Shown piece by piece: positions 34,091 through 43,562 of a stretch of DNA of 64,000 nucleotides. The notes beneath the pieces are model-generated. The model was not told the origin of the DNA. It did no database searches and was given only the letters and a program-made list of their open reading frames with translations. The DNA lies in contig JAFEAO010000003.1 in assembly GCA_018266375.1 (NCBI GenBank), forward strand, positions 189,578 through 253,577, written 5' to 3'. Position 1 is the stretch's first letter. Each line of letters starts with the position of its first letter. The stretch is from Bdellovibrionales bacterium (GTDB taxonomy: Bacteria > Bdellovibrionota > UBA1018 > CAIMNF01). The position numbers and the translations under genes are program-made.

Positions 34091-34543
34091 TTAATCCTTA
34101 TCGGTAACGGAAATGTCGGAATCGTAGTCTTTGCCTTCCGGTTTCATGTCCGCGCCGAGTGATTTGATGGTGAAGCTCGTTCCGTCCGATTCGTACAAGA
34201 AGTCTTTATCCCAGCCGTCTTTCGGAATCTTGTTGGTGTAGCCGCCCGGAGCGTAATTGCGGCAATCCTGACCGCCGGTTGGTTTTTGCACGAGAGCGTC
34301 CAAACCTTGGTCGGTTGTCGGGTAGAGGTTGCAGTCCAAGCGGTAGTTCTTGAGCATGGTCGCGAGTTGTTTCATCTGCACGGTGGTCGTATCGACTTTC
34401 GCGCGTGAGAACGAGCTCATGACCTTCGGGCCGACGAGACCGACGAGAATACCCATGATCATGACGACGATCATGATCTCGATCAGGGAGAACCCCGCCT
34501 GGTCGTTAAGGGTTTTAGTGTATCGAGCCGTGTTGAGTTTCAT
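34091..34543 (-). CDS. gspG: Type II secretion major pseudopilin GspG
   Basis: 150 residues, normal GspG length. The leader ends QAG, followed by FSLIEIMIVVMIMGILVGLVGPKVM with Glu5. The conserved major pseudopilin patterns LKNYRLDCNLYPTTDQGLDALVQKP and YAPGGYTNKIPKDGWDKDFLYE are present, including residues of the calcium-binding loop. GspG builds the pseudopilus that pushes substrate through the GspD secretin. It lies 29 bases after gspF. Confidence 0.95.
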   Translation of the reverse strand: MKLNTARYTKTLNDQAGFSLIEIMIVVMIMGILVGLVGPKVMSSFSRAKVDTTTVQMKQLATMLKNYRLDCNLYPTTDQGLDALVQKPTGGQDCRNYAPGGYTNKIPKDGWDKDFLYESDGTSFTIKSLGADMKPEGKDYDSDISVTDKD

Positions 34544-34572
34544 TGTATGTTCCTTTCGTTTTGTCTAGAGAA

Positions 34573-35802
34573 TTATCTGCTTAAGTTACTCATATCCATG
34601 ATGGGCATAATGACCGAAACGACGATGAATCCCACCGTCCCACCCATGAACACGATCATGGCGGGTTCGAGTAACCCCGTCATGGTGTCGATGGCACCAG
34701 AAACTTGTTCTTCGTAAGAGTCCGAAACGTTTTTGAGCATCGCCGGGAGCTCGCCTGTTTTCTCGCCGATGGAGATCATATGGATCACGAGCGGAGGAAA
34801 CTCGCCGCTGCGGCGGAGAGGCTCCGCGATCGACTGACCTTCGGTAATGTTTTCGCGTGCGTCTTCGATCGCTTTAGCCAGATGGACGTTGCCCACAAGG
34901 TTGCGGGCGATGTTCATCGCAGTGACGATTGGCACGCCGGCGCCGAGGAGGGTAGACATCGTGCTCGCGAAGCGGGTGATCCCGAGCATCCGGACGACGC
35001 GGCCGAAGACCGGAGCGGAGAGCTTGATTCGATCCCACTTTTTGCGGCCGCCCGCCGAGTTGGTCCAGCGATTGAAACCGAAGATAAAGACGATGAGACC
35101 GCCGAGCAGCGCCCACCAATAATTCAAAGTGAAAGTCGACATCCAGATCAAAGCCTCGGTCGTCGGAGGGAGTGCTTTGTTCATGGACACGAAAATTTGC
35201 TGAAGCTTCGGGATGACGAATGTAAAAATCCCGATCAAGATCAAGATCGCCATCGAAAGCATGATCGCCGGATACGTCATCCCGCCCACGACTTTGCGTT
35301 TGATCCGTTGCTGGGCTTCTTTCAAATCCGCAAGGCGCAACAACACGAGGCTCAACGTACCAGAAGATTCGCCGGCCTCGACCATGTTCAAATAAATGTT
35401 ATCGAAAACTTTCGGGTGGAGCGCGAGCGCTTTGGAGAGCGAGACCCCTTCGTTGACCGATTCGCGAACTTGCGCGATCACGGTCTTCAGGCCGGCGGTT
35501 TCGATTTGTTCGACGAGGGCGTTCAACGCGTCGACGAGAGGGATATTGGCTTTAATGAGGGAGGCGAGCTGACGGGTCATCACCGCGACTTCCTCGGTCG
35601 ATACGCGTCCGCCGAAGATGCTTCCGCCCGAAGTCGCTCCGCCCGCGCCTTTTTTTACGATGGCGTTTTTCTCGGTGATCTCGGTCACCATGAGGCCTTG
35701 CTTTTTAAGTTTCAAGCGTGCGGCTTTGGCGGTATCCGCCTCGACCATGCCTTTCGACGTTTTACCGTCTCCGGAGAGCGCTTTGTAATCGTAAAGAGCC
35801 AT
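34573..35802 (-). CDS. gspF: Type II secretion inner-membrane platform protein GspF
   Basis: 409 residues, standard length. It starts MALYDYKALSGDGKTSKGMVEAD and contains two T2SSF domains (TRQLASLIKANIPLVDALNALVEQ and ITRFASTMSTLLGAGVPIVTAMNIA). Three membrane helices are present, and the ending VIMPIMDMSNL is typical. GspF is the polytopic core of the assembly platform and contacts GspE and GspL. Only three bases separate it from gspE. Confidence 0.95.
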   Translation of the reverse strand: MALYDYKALSGDGKTSKGMVEADTAKAARLKLKKQGLMVTEITEKNAIVKKGAGGATSGGSIFGGRVSTEEVAVMTRQLASLIKANIPLVDALNALVEQIETAGLKTVIAQVRESVNEGVSLSKALALHPKVFDNIYLNMVEAGESSGTLSLVLLRLADLKEAQQRIKRKVVGGMTYPAIMLSMAILILIGIFTFVIPKLQQIFVSMNKALPPTTEALIWMSTFTLNYWWALLGGLIVFIFGFNRWTNSAGGRKKWDRIKLSAPVFGRVVRMLGITRFASTMSTLLGAGVPIVTAMNIARNLVGNVHLAKAIEDARENITEGQSIAEPLRRSGEFPPLVIHMISIGEKTGELPAMLKNVSDSYEEQVSGAIDTMTGLLEPAMIVFMGGTVGFIVVSVIMPIMDMSNLSR

Positions 35803-35805
35803 CGG

Positions 35806-37521
35806 CTAGCCCTCCTCCGCGTGAGTCGCTCGGAACAACTCGTCGATCGTAGTAAGACCTTGAAGCACTTTTGCGATGCCGTCCTCGCGGAGGGTGATCA
35901 TCCCGCGCTCGATCGCGGCTTTTTTGATCATTCCGGCATCGACGTTCTTCACGATCAAAGTTTTGATGTGGTCGTCGATCAGGAGCAGTTCATGAATGAC
36001 GGTCCGGCCCGAGTAACCCGAGTTGGAGCAACTTGGGCAGCCTTTAGCGCGGTAGAACACGGCACCGACCGGAGGCGCTTTCATCCCCATCTCGTTCAAT
36101 TGGAATTCGGAAGGAGTGTAGACCTCACGGCACTTCGTGCACACGCGACGAATCAAGCGTTGTGCGATGACGCCGAGAAGTGACGACGCGATCAAGAAGG
36201 GTTCGACACCCATATCGACGAGACGGGTGGTGGCCGACGGCGCGTCGTTGGTGTGTAACGTCGACAGCACCAAGTGCCCGGTGAGAGACGCGTTGATCGC
36301 GATCTCGGCGGTCTCACGGTCACGAATCTCCCCGACCATGATCACGTCCGGGTTTTGCCGCAAGAACGATCTGAGCGCGATCGGGAAGGTGAGCCCGATC
36401 TTCGCGTTCATCTGGACCTGGTTAATCCCCTGGATCTGATACTCGACCGGATCCTCGACAGTCATGATGTTGCGCTCGGGAGAATTCAACTTCACCAGAC
36501 ACGACGAGAGTGTGGTCGATTTACCTGAGCCGGTCGGACCAGTCACGAGAATGATCCCGTATTTTTTGAAAATGAGCTTATCGATCGCGTCGACCGATCT
36601 CGGCGAAAACCCGAGGACGTTGAGCTCAAGCGGAGTGCCCGATTGTTCGAGAATACGCATGACTACCCGCTCGCCGTGAGTGGTCGGAACGGTGGAGAGG
36701 CGGATATCGACGTCTTTGCCGGCGAGCTTGATCTTAATCCGCCCGTCTTGCGGCAAACGTTTTTCGGCGATATCGAGCTGGCCCATGACTTTAATCCGCG
36801 ACGAGATCGCGGCGTGAGCGCGGCGGGGCTGGCGGATGATGTCGTAGAGTACGCCGTCGATGCGGAATCGCACGACGAATTCCTTTTCGAACGGCTCGAT
36901 GTGGATATCGGATGCTTTTTCTTTCACGGCGCGGAAGAGAAGCGAGTTCACGAACTTGATAACCGGAGCGTCGTCCTCGGTCGCCTCCAAGATATCGATC
37001 GGGCCTTCGAGATCGTAATCCTCTTCGGCGAAATCGCCTTCGATGTCACCCACGATCTTCGCGGTCGAGCGTTCGTACACGCGGTTTATCGCATCTTGAA
37101 TCCGCATCGGGGTCGAGACCACCGAACGCACGCGATACCCCGTAAGGGCTTGAATGTCTTCCGCGATCGTCGGGTTAAACGGATCCGACACGGCGATCGT
37201 GATGATTTCCATTCCGTTTTCTTCGGTCTTGAAAATCGGAATCACCTCTTTGGTCTTCGCGTAGTTGATCGGGAGATTCGATACCAAGTTCGCGTCGATG
37301 TCGTTGGGCTTCAAATCCTCGACAAACTGAAGTCCCAGCTGGATACAGAGCGACTTCATGATCTCGTGCGGAAGAATGAAGTTGTTCTTGAGCAAAATTT
37401 CGCCGAGCAGTCCGCCGTTTTGGCGCTGCTCTTCGAGGGCGATATCGAGTTGCTCTTGCTTCAGGGAAGTGTGCTTGAGCAGGATTTCCCCGAGGCGCTC
37501 CGGCGGTTTACGCGTACGCAT
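35806..37521 (-). CDS. gspE: Type II secretion ATPase GspE
   Basis: 571 residues. An N-terminal T2SSE-N domain (RLGEILLKHTSLKQEQLDIALEEQ) is followed by the motor domain: Walker A GPTGSGKSTTLSSCL (about 333), Asp box and His box (MVGEIRDRETAEIAINASLTGHLVLSTLHTNDA). A zinc-binding tetracysteine region follows (CTKC near 468 and CPSCSNSGYSGR near 498). GspE hydrolyses ATP to drive pseudopilus growth. Its ATG shares one base with the gspD stop. Confidence 0.96.
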   Translation of the reverse strand: MRTRKPPERLGEILLKHTSLKQEQLDIALEEQRQNGGLLGEILLKNNFILPHEIMKSLCIQLGLQFVEDLKPNDIDANLVSNLPINYAKTKEVIPIFKTEENGMEIITIAVSDPFNPTIAEDIQALTGYRVRSVVSTPMRIQDAINRVYERSTAKIVGDIEGDFAEEDYDLEGPIDILEATEDDAPVIKFVNSLLFRAVKEKASDIHIEPFEKEFVVRFRIDGVLYDIIRQPRRAHAAISSRIKVMGQLDIAEKRLPQDGRIKIKLAGKDVDIRLSTVPTTHGERVVMRILEQSGTPLELNVLGFSPRSVDAIDKLIFKKYGIILVTGPTGSGKSTTLSSCLVKLNSPERNIMTVEDPVEYQIQGINQVQMNAKIGLTFPIALRSFLRQNPDVIMVGEIRDRETAEIAINASLTGHLVLSTLHTNDAPSATTRLVDMGVEPFLIASSLLGVIAQRLIRRVCTKCREVYTPSEFQLNEMGMKAPPVGAVFYRAKGCPSCSNSGYSGRTVIHELLLIDDHIKTLIVKNVDAGMIKKAAIERGMITLREDGIAKVLQGLTTIDELFRATHAEEG

Positions 37522-40500
37522 TATGGTGTTGCTCCTCCTCCGAACGGATCGGACGACCCTGGGGCCGGTGCGATCGGAGCGAAGTTCGAGTCGGAAGGTT
37601 GTGACATCGGAGGCGGCTCGGAAACCGGAGGGAGCGCGTCCGGAACGTCCATCGCAGTTTGCGGCGGAGCAACTGGCGGCGGAATAAAATCGTTGGCTCC
37701 GCGCGATGGACTCGCGCCGTTAGACGCGGAATTTTTAACCGCATCCGGGCCGGTCGCTGCCGGGATGGTCAAGGTCTCGTGTCCGTCCGGCGTTGAGCCT
37801 TCGTGGGCTTTATCGGCGTCAAGAGCCGCTTGTTCTTTTGCCTTTTCTTTTACCGCATCGTCGTCATCCAAGTTGATCAAACGGCGAGAATTGTAGTTGG
37901 TGATCTTCTTGACGTCCGGGAGCGAGCGGATGATGTCGTTGCGGTGTTCGCGAAGGCGATCTTCGCCACCCATCGCGGTTTCAACGAACTCATCACGTTC
38001 TTTAAGCTTCTTGTCGAGGACCGCGCGAACGTTTTCAGGTTGACGCATGATCTTCGGCGTGATGAAGAGGAGGAGGTTTGATTTCTCGGTCAAAGCACTG
38101 CGAGATTTAAACAACCATCCCAGGATCGGAATATCGCCGAGGAGTGGCACCTTGTTGATGGACTCGGTACTCTTGTCCCGAATGAGGCCGCCGAGCACGA
38201 CGGTGTCGGTGTCCGATACCATCACGCTGGTTTCAGCGTTGCGCTCGAGAGTCGCAAACGCCTGATCTTCGACCGCTTTCGGCAGTGCGCGGTTCGAGAT
38301 GTCGCTGACTTTTGCTTTGATATCGAGCTTGATGAAGTTCGATATCTTGTTCAACTGCGGTTTGATCTTGATCGAGAGGGGGACGGTCTCTTTGGTGACC
38401 GACACTTGCGATGTGCCCAAGCCCGTGTTGGTCACGGTCGGAACCGGGATCTTATCCGAGCTCTCGAAGGTCGCTTCGGTGTTGTCCAAGGTCATGAGTT
38501 GAGGAGTCGCGAGGATGTTTGCGTTCGAGTAAGTTTGAATCGCCTTCAAGAGAGCGGCGAGGTTAGGCACCTGGATTTTGTTACCGGTGCCCGGAACCTG
38601 AACCTCGGTTTGGTTCGAAGTATCCGCCCAGCGAAGCACGAGACCTTTTTGACTCGCGGCTTTGGTCGGGTCGACGATCAAGTTAAAGAGGTCAGTCGTC
38701 GGAGCAACCGAGGTCCCTTTTGGTCCCAAGATGTTCGCGGTGTACTCGTTCGCGCGTTGCATCGACATTTCCATGATCACGATCTCGACGTAAATCTGAT
38801 CGCGCGGGATATCGAGCTTGTTGATCACGCGTTGAAGAGTCGCGTAGTCCGACGGCGAAGCGGTGATTACAAGGGAGTTGGTTTGCTTGTCGGCGGCGAC
38901 TTTAATCTGGCCTTCGAAAAGATTGCTTTCGTTCGGGTTGATGCCTATGCCGCCGATCGGTCCGCCGGGAAGACCGCCGAAACCACCACCGCCTGTTTTA
39001 CCTTGCTGATTGAAGTTGTTGAGGGTCTTTGCCATCTCTTCGGCTTCAGCGAACTGCAAATAGGTGACGTGGACTTTGCCGCCGCCGAGAGCGGCCGGCA
39101 TTTTGCGGTCGAGGCGGGCGATCAACTCGCGCACTTGCTCGACGCCTTTCGGGTTGGCGTGCACGATGAGGGTATTGGTGCGCTCGTCCGCGATGATGTT
39201 GTTGACGATCCCTCCTTCTTTGGTGCGACGAGCTGAGAAGCCCGAGTTGTTGCGGCCACCGCCGGTGCTGCCGCCGAAGCCACCTGGACGGCCGCCCGGA
39301 AACGCACCCGGAGTACCCGGCAAGAGTGAGTCGATCAATTTTGAAAGTTCAACCGCTGACGCGTATTTCACGGCCAAAACCTCGATCCCCGCGTCAAAGC
39401 CCTCGACGTCGAGGAACGAAATCATCTTCGCGATCTTATCAATGTTCGAACCCGTGTCGGTAATGATCAACGTATTGGTTTGTTCGAAGCCGTAAATCCG
39501 CGCGCCCATGTTGGCGTAAGTACGGATCACGTTTTCAAGTTCTTTTGCGCTGATGTATTTGATCTTGAATATCTTGGTCACGAGAGCGTCGGTGTTGGGC
39601 GCCCTGGAGTGAGAATAGAGGCGCACGTTCTTACCTTTAGCGTCGTTCTGGCGCATGATGCGGAGATATTTCCCGGTCGGTACCAACGCAAGCCCGTTCA
39701 TATCCAAAGTCGTGAGAAACGCTCTCCATGCGTCGCTCACCGTGATGGGGGAGTTCGAAATGATCGACACGCGCCCTTTGACGTCCTTATCGAGAAGAAA
39801 GTTTTTACCGGTGAGACGGCCCAGAGTCTTCGCGATATCGAGGACGTCGGCGTCCGGGAAGTTGAAATCCGTAATCATCTCTTTGTTGGCGGGAGAGCCA
39901 TCGCCGCTTTCGTTGTCGACTTCGAGGATTGGCACTTCGTTTTTAGCTTTGATGCCTTTTTCGGTGCCGGGACCCGAGAGAGCAAAGCCGCCTTTAGCGC
40001 GTTTGAGTTCAGGGCCCGGTTTGTCGTCATCCACCGAGCCTCCGACCGAAATTCCAGGGTTTGGTTGGTTGCCCATATTGTTGATATCGTTGCGGGCGTT
40101 TGGATTTTGGTTTTTATTGCGAGCACCGCCGAAGCGGGGCTGTGGCGCGTTTTCTTCGAAATCGCTGCTGTTATCGCCCGAGTCGTCGAAGTCTTCGAAG
40201 CCTTCGTCGTCTTCTTCGAATTCAGGATCGTTGAGCGGGTTGCCGATCTGAGCGCCGCCGGGTTTGAAACCGCCGTTTTGCTGAGCCGGCGCGCGGGCAG
40301 CGTACTTGCCTGCGTTGTGATTCGGCGCTGACCAAGCCACTTCGGAGAAAATCAGGAGAATCACGCCAAGCAGCGCGGTCATTCCGAACAAGAAGCTCAG
40401 TTTGGTCGACCAGGGAGGGCTCATCTCCTGGTATCCGCGGGAGTCCAGATGGCGTCCGAGATTCATTTGCTGTAAAGGATGCGAAGACTGCTGCGCCGAA

Positions 40501-40529
40501 GAGGCTGTGGTGACGTTATTTGATGTCAT
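37521..40529 (-). CDS. gspD: Type II secretion outer-membrane secretin GspD
   Basis: About 1000 residues, longer than the usual 650-750 because of low-complexity tails. Start is uncertain: ATG 40529 overlaps the gspC stop; ATG 40553 and ATG 40424 (giving a classic signal peptide ending AWSA) are in frame. An Asp/Glu/Asn-rich segment follows the signal. Next come the N0 domain (TDFNFPDADVLDIAKTLGRLTGKNF), N1-N3 domains with a Gly-rich insert, and the secretin core (VPLLGDIPILGWLFKS, LLLFITPKIM). The last 120 residues are Pro/Asp-rich. GspD forms the multimeric outer-membrane channel. Confidence 0.93.
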   Translation of the reverse strand: MTSNNVTTASSAQQSSHPLQQMNLGRHLDSRGYQEMSPPWSTKLSFLFGMTALLGVILLIFSEVAWSAPNHNAGKYAARAPAQQNGGFKPGGAQIGNPLNDPEFEEDDEGFEDFDDSGDNSSDFEENAPQPRFGGARNKNQNPNARNDINNMGNQPNPGISVGGSVDDDKPGPELKRAKGGFALSGPGTEKGIKAKNEVPILEVDNESGDGSPANKEMITDFNFPDADVLDIAKTLGRLTGKNFLLDKDVKGRVSIISNSPITVSDAWRAFLTTLDMNGLALVPTGKYLRIMRQNDAKGKNVRLYSHSRAPNTDALVTKIFKIKYISAKELENVIRTYANMGARIYGFEQTNTLIITDTGSNIDKIAKMISFLDVEGFDAGIEVLAVKYASAVELSKLIDSLLPGTPGAFPGGRPGGFGGSTGGGRNNSGFSARRTKEGGIVNNIIADERTNTLIVHANPKGVEQVRELIARLDRKMPAALGGGKVHVTYLQFAEAEEMAKTLNNFNQQGKTGGGGFGGLPGGPIGGIGINPNESNLFEGQIKVAADKQTNSLVITASPSDYATLQRVINKLDIPRDQIYVEIVIMEMSMQRANEYTANILGPKGTSVAPTTDLFNLIVDPTKAASQKGLVLRWADTSNQTEVQVPGTGNKIQVPNLAALLKAIQTYSNANILATPQLMTLDNTEATFESSDKIPVPTVTNTGLGTSQVSVTKETVPLSIKIKPQLNKISNFIKLDIKAKVSDISNRALPKAVEDQAFATLERNAETSVMVSDTDTVVLGGLIRDKSTESINKVPLLGDIPILGWLFKSRSALTEKSNLLLFITPKIMRQPENVRAVLDKKLKERDEFVETAMGGEDRLREHRNDIIRSLPDVKKITNYNSRRLINLDDDDAVKEKAKEQAALDADKAHEGSTPDGHETLTIPAATGPDAVKNSASNGASPSRGANDFIPPPVAPPQTAMDVPDALPPVSEPPPMSQPSDSNFAPIAPAPGSSDPFGGGATP

Positions 40530-41529
40530 AAGATTGCGTGATCGCCTTTCCATTACGCTCGATGCCGATTTCCACCGAGTTCATGTGGTTGTTCTTCAGT
40601 TCTTGCATGAGAGACAGCGCCTTTGCCGCGTCGGTGATGCGTTCACCGTTGACGGCGGTCAAAACGTCGTCGTTTTTCAAGATTTTAGAAAAGAAGCTGT
40701 TTGGCTGGATTTGCGTAATACGGAAGCCGATCATTTGGCCGCCACGCATCTCCGGTTTTGCCAGTGCTTGGGTCAGAAGGTTATTGAAGTTGCCGAGTTG
40801 AGTGTTGATCTCGGCGCGAGAGACCGTGAATTTATTTTCTTCGGTTTGTTCGACACCGCCGCCACCGCTCGGAGCATGGGGAGCGTTGGTCGTGATCTTG
40901 CTTGCCGCAGGATCCTCAGGAATATCGATAAACTCTTTGCGGCGAGCGGAGAGGTTAATGAAGATCACCTTACGGGGTTCGACGCTCAGGACTTGAAGTT
41001 TATCCTCGATCTCGTCGCCCATGCGCACGGGATAAACTTTTTGATCGGTCTTGTCCTGAAGCGCCGCCATCGAACGCGCGGTATTTTTGAAGATCACCGT
41101 CCCGACCAATTGGAGCGGGAGCGTGGTCGGCACCGGCTCGGAATCGAGATCGATTTCGCCGCCGCTTGATTTCTTCGGCGCCTTGCTCGAGAACAGGTTG
41201 CGGTTGATAATCACTTCGTAATCCATGGAACTCGCCACCATTGAGCCGCGAGTGCGGGAGGCCAGCATCGAAACCGGTGGAGTCGGGAGATACTTCTCGA
41301 CTAACAGGGAGAAGAGGTCGGCCAAAAACCAGGCGCTGAACACGAAGCACACCCAGAAAGAAACCTTTTTGATGTTGTCGCCGCGTCCCATGAGCGTCAA
41401 TCTGTCGGAGATTCTTGACAAAGAATTGACGCTCAGGGATGTGCGACCGGCGCCCGCAAGCATTGTTGTGGTTGAGGTTGAGTCCGAGCGCTTAAGCTTG
41501 TTCTTAAAATCTTTTAGGCGTTCGAGCAT
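40516..41529 (-). CDS. gspC: Type II secretion inner-membrane protein GspC
   Basis: 337 residues. A cytoplasmic N-terminus of about 55 residues precedes one membrane helix (KVSFWVCFVFSAWFLADLFSLLV). The periplasmic HR domain (about 105-195, INRNLFSSK, LPLQLVGTVIFKN, VYPVRMGDEIEDKLQVLSVEPRKVIF) and a C-terminal PDZ domain (IGFRITQIQPNSFFSKILKNDDVLTAVNGERI) follow. GspC links the platform to the secretin. It is the first gene of the T2SS operon. Upstream on the minus strand, TTGTGT and TATAAA 18 bases apart (around 41.6 kb) are a promoter candidate. Confidence 0.92.
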   Translation of the reverse strand: MLERLKDFKNKLKRSDSTSTTTMLAGAGRTSLSVNSLSRISDRLTLMGRGDNIKKVSFWVCFVFSAWFLADLFSLLVEKYLPTPPVSMLASRTRGSMVASSMDYEVIINRNLFSSKAPKKSSGGEIDLDSEPVPTTLPLQLVGTVIFKNTARSMAALQDKTDQKVYPVRMGDEIEDKLQVLSVEPRKVIFINLSARRKEFIDIPEDPAASKITTNAPHAPSGGGGVEQTEENKFTVSRAEINTQLGNFNNLLTQALAKPEMRGGQMIGFRITQIQPNSFFSKILKNDDVLTAVNGERITDAAKALSLMQELKNNHMNSVEIGIERNGKAITQSYDIK

Positions 41530-41706
41530 GCACCCTGTGTTAGAGCAAGTTCGGTACCAGTTTTGTACATATTCTCAATTTATCTTCAAGTCGTTGTTGT
41601 GGGAAAGAATTTTTATATTTATTCTTGTTGGAGTAACACAAACATTGTTTTTTATTGTGCCGCGTCTGACAGTTTGTCATGACAAAAAGGCAGAAGGAAA
41701 GTCACC

Positions 41707-43455
41707 ATGGCTGGATCCGAAAAAACTCCTCAGCAAAGCTTCATGAAATCCCTGTTCTTCGGGCAAATCCGCGAAGACTTCATTTTTCCTTATCCGAAAG
41801 TCAAAGCGGAGACGGCGGAAACCGTGAACATGGTCGTCGACACCATCGATAAGTTCGCTAAGGACAACGTGAGGTCGGCCGAATGGGACGAGAAAATGGG
41901 AATGCCACGCGAGATCGTTACTTCTTGCGCTGAGATGGGGCTGCTTGGTCTCGCGGTGCCGGAAGATCTCGGGGGTTTGGGACTTCCGCAAGCGGGTTAC
42001 GCGCGGATTCTTCAGCAAGTTGCGGCCCACGACGGCGGTCTCGCTGTAACTTTGGGCGCGCATCAATCGATCGGCTACAAAGCGCTTCTGCTTTTCGGTA
42101 ACGAAGAGCAACGCAAACGCTTCTTGCCCCGTCTTGCGGCGGGCGAGTTGATCGCGGCCTTCTGTTTGACCGAGCCATCTAGCGGTTCGGATGCGGCTTC
42201 GATTCAAACCAAGGCCGAGCTCTCCCCGGACGGCAAGCACTACATCGTGACTGGTAACAAGCTTTGGATCACCAACGGCGCGATCGCAGGCTTCCTCACC
42301 GTGTTCTGTAAAACCGACGTGATTGAAAACGGCGAGAAGAAAGAAAAGGTTACTTGTCTCGCGATGGAATTGCCAAGCGAAGGCGTTCAAATCGGACCCA
42401 ATGAGCACAAGCTCGGGATCCGCGCCTCTTGGACGAACGCGATCCACTTCGACAAAGTTAAAGTGCCGGTGGAGAACGTGATCGGCGGGGTAGGCCAAGG
42501 CTTTAAAGTTGCGATGGGCGTGTTGAACCACGGGCGGATGGGGCTCGGCGCAGGTTGCGTCGGTGCCGCGAAGAACGCGATCAAAGCGTCGTTGGAACAC
42601 GCGACCAGCCGTCAGCAATTCAAAAAGAAATTGATCGAGTTCGGCATGATTAAAGAAAAAATCGCCCGCATGACGATGCATACTTACGTCGCCGAGAGCA
42701 TGGTCTACATGACCACAAACTTCATCGACCGCGGAGACATGGATTACTCGATGGAGTCGGCGGCTGCGAAAGTGTTCGCGTCCGAAATGCTTTGGGAAGT
42801 TTTGGATGAAAACATTCAGATCTGGGCCGGTAACGGTTACATGAAAGAATATCCGTACGAGCGTTGGTTGCGTGATGCGCGGATTAACCGCATCTTTGAA
42901 GGTACCAACGAAATCCTACGCGCGTTCGTCGCGCTTTCGGGCATGCAAGGCCCGGGTCAAGAGCTCGCGGGTTTGGCGAAAGCGATTCAGTATCCGCTCA
43001 AGGGGCTCGGTGTCGTGACCGACTACGCGACTCGTAAGGTAAAACAAAGCGTGTTCGGCGAGTCGATCAATGCCGCTCATCCGCGTTTGAAAAAGATCGC
43101 CGGTTACCTCGAAGAATACACCGTCGAGCTTTCCCAGCAGACCGAGATCCTGCTTAAGCGTCACGGTAAAGAGATCCACCTGAAACAGTTCGCGCAGAAA
43201 CGCATCGCTGACGTCGCGATCGACCTCTATGCGATGTATTGTACCTTGTCGCGCGTGTCGGCCGCTATCACTGCGAAAGGCGAAGCCGCTTGCGAAATGG
43301 AAATCGCGATCGCCGAAGCGTTCAGCATGAAAGCTCACCGCCGAATTCGCGGTAACTTCAAAGCGATTGATCGCAACGAAGACGAGCTGATGAAGCTCAT
43401 CGCAGATAAAACCGCTGAAAACGGCGGGTATATCTGGGATTACTTTAAAGAGTAA
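41707..43455 (+). CDS. Acyl-CoA dehydrogenase, very-long-chain type
   Basis: 582 residues, longer than the 380 of simple acyl-CoA dehydrogenases and similar to VLCAD/ACAD9-type proteins with a C-terminal extension. Visible family motifs are GLAVPEDLGGLGLP, the flavin-site AAFCLTEPSSGSDAAS (about 150-165), GNKLWITNGAIAGFLTVF and RDARINRIFEGTNEILR, where the Glu near residue 399 is the expected catalytic base. The enzyme introduces a trans-2 double bond into fatty acyl-CoA using FAD, the first step of beta-oxidation. It stands alone, divergent from the T2SS operon. Confidence 0.92.
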   Translation: MAGSEKTPQQSFMKSLFFGQIREDFIFPYPKVKAETAETVNMVVDTIDKFAKDNVRSAEWDEKMGMPREIVTSCAEMGLLGLAVPEDLGGLGLPQAGYARILQQVAAHDGGLAVTLGAHQSIGYKALLLFGNEEQRKRFLPRLAAGELIAAFCLTEPSSGSDAASIQTKAELSPDGKHYIVTGNKLWITNGAIAGFLTVFCKTDVIENGEKKEKVTCLAMELPSEGVQIGPNEHKLGIRASWTNAIHFDKVKVPVENVIGGVGQGFKVAMGVLNHGRMGLGAGCVGAAKNAIKASLEHATSRQQFKKKLIEFGMIKEKIARMTMHTYVAESMVYMTTNFIDRGDMDYSMESAAAKVFASEMLWEVLDENIQIWAGNGYMKEYPYERWLRDARINRIFEGTNEILRAFVALSGMQGPGQELAGLAKAIQYPLKGLGVVTDYATRKVKQSVFGESINAAHPRLKKIAGYLEEYTVELSQQTEILLKRHGKEIHLKQFAQKRIADVAIDLYAMYCTLSRVSAAITAKGEAACEMEIAIAEAFSMKAHRRIRGNFKAIDRNEDELMKLIADKTAENGGYIWDYFKE

Positions 43456-43474
43456 GCGCTTTTCGTAAATCGAC

Positions 43475-43492
43475 TAAACTAAGTTTGTGTAA
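43475..43492 (+). promoter_or_regulatory. TAAACTAA...GTGTAA motif upstream of the secreted protease
   Basis: Reads TAAACTAAGTTTGTGTAA. Close relatives occur at 6001-6020, 57035-57053 and 60384-60399, each before a transcription unit. It lies about 40 bases before the TTGACA box of the protease promoter and so could be an activator site or a second promoter. Confidence 0.4.
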
Positions 43493-43528
43493 TCTATTTG
43501 GGTAGGCGGTAAATGGGGCGTTCAATTA

Positions 43529-43556
43529 TTGACAAGCATTGTTGATGACGTATACT
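43529..43556 (+). promoter_or_regulatory. Near-consensus sigma-70 promoter at the secreted protease gene
   Basis: TTGACA (43529-43534) and TATACT (43551-43556) are 16 bases apart. Transcription should start near 43562-43564, at or just before the in-frame GTG at 43563. This implies a leaderless mRNA if the promoter is active. Confidence 0.6.
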
Positions 43557-43562
43557 GCCGTC

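Noticed and set aside
34705..36183. 492-codon plus-strand open frame
   Set aside because: It is antisense to gspF/gspE, Asp/Arg/His-rich without motifs, and typical of a shadow frame.
36643..37896. 417-codon plus-strand open frame
   Set aside because: It is antisense to gspE/gspD, whose products are unmistakable.
41677..42681. 334-codon minus-strand open frame
   Set aside because: It is a shadow of the acyl-CoA dehydrogenase gene.
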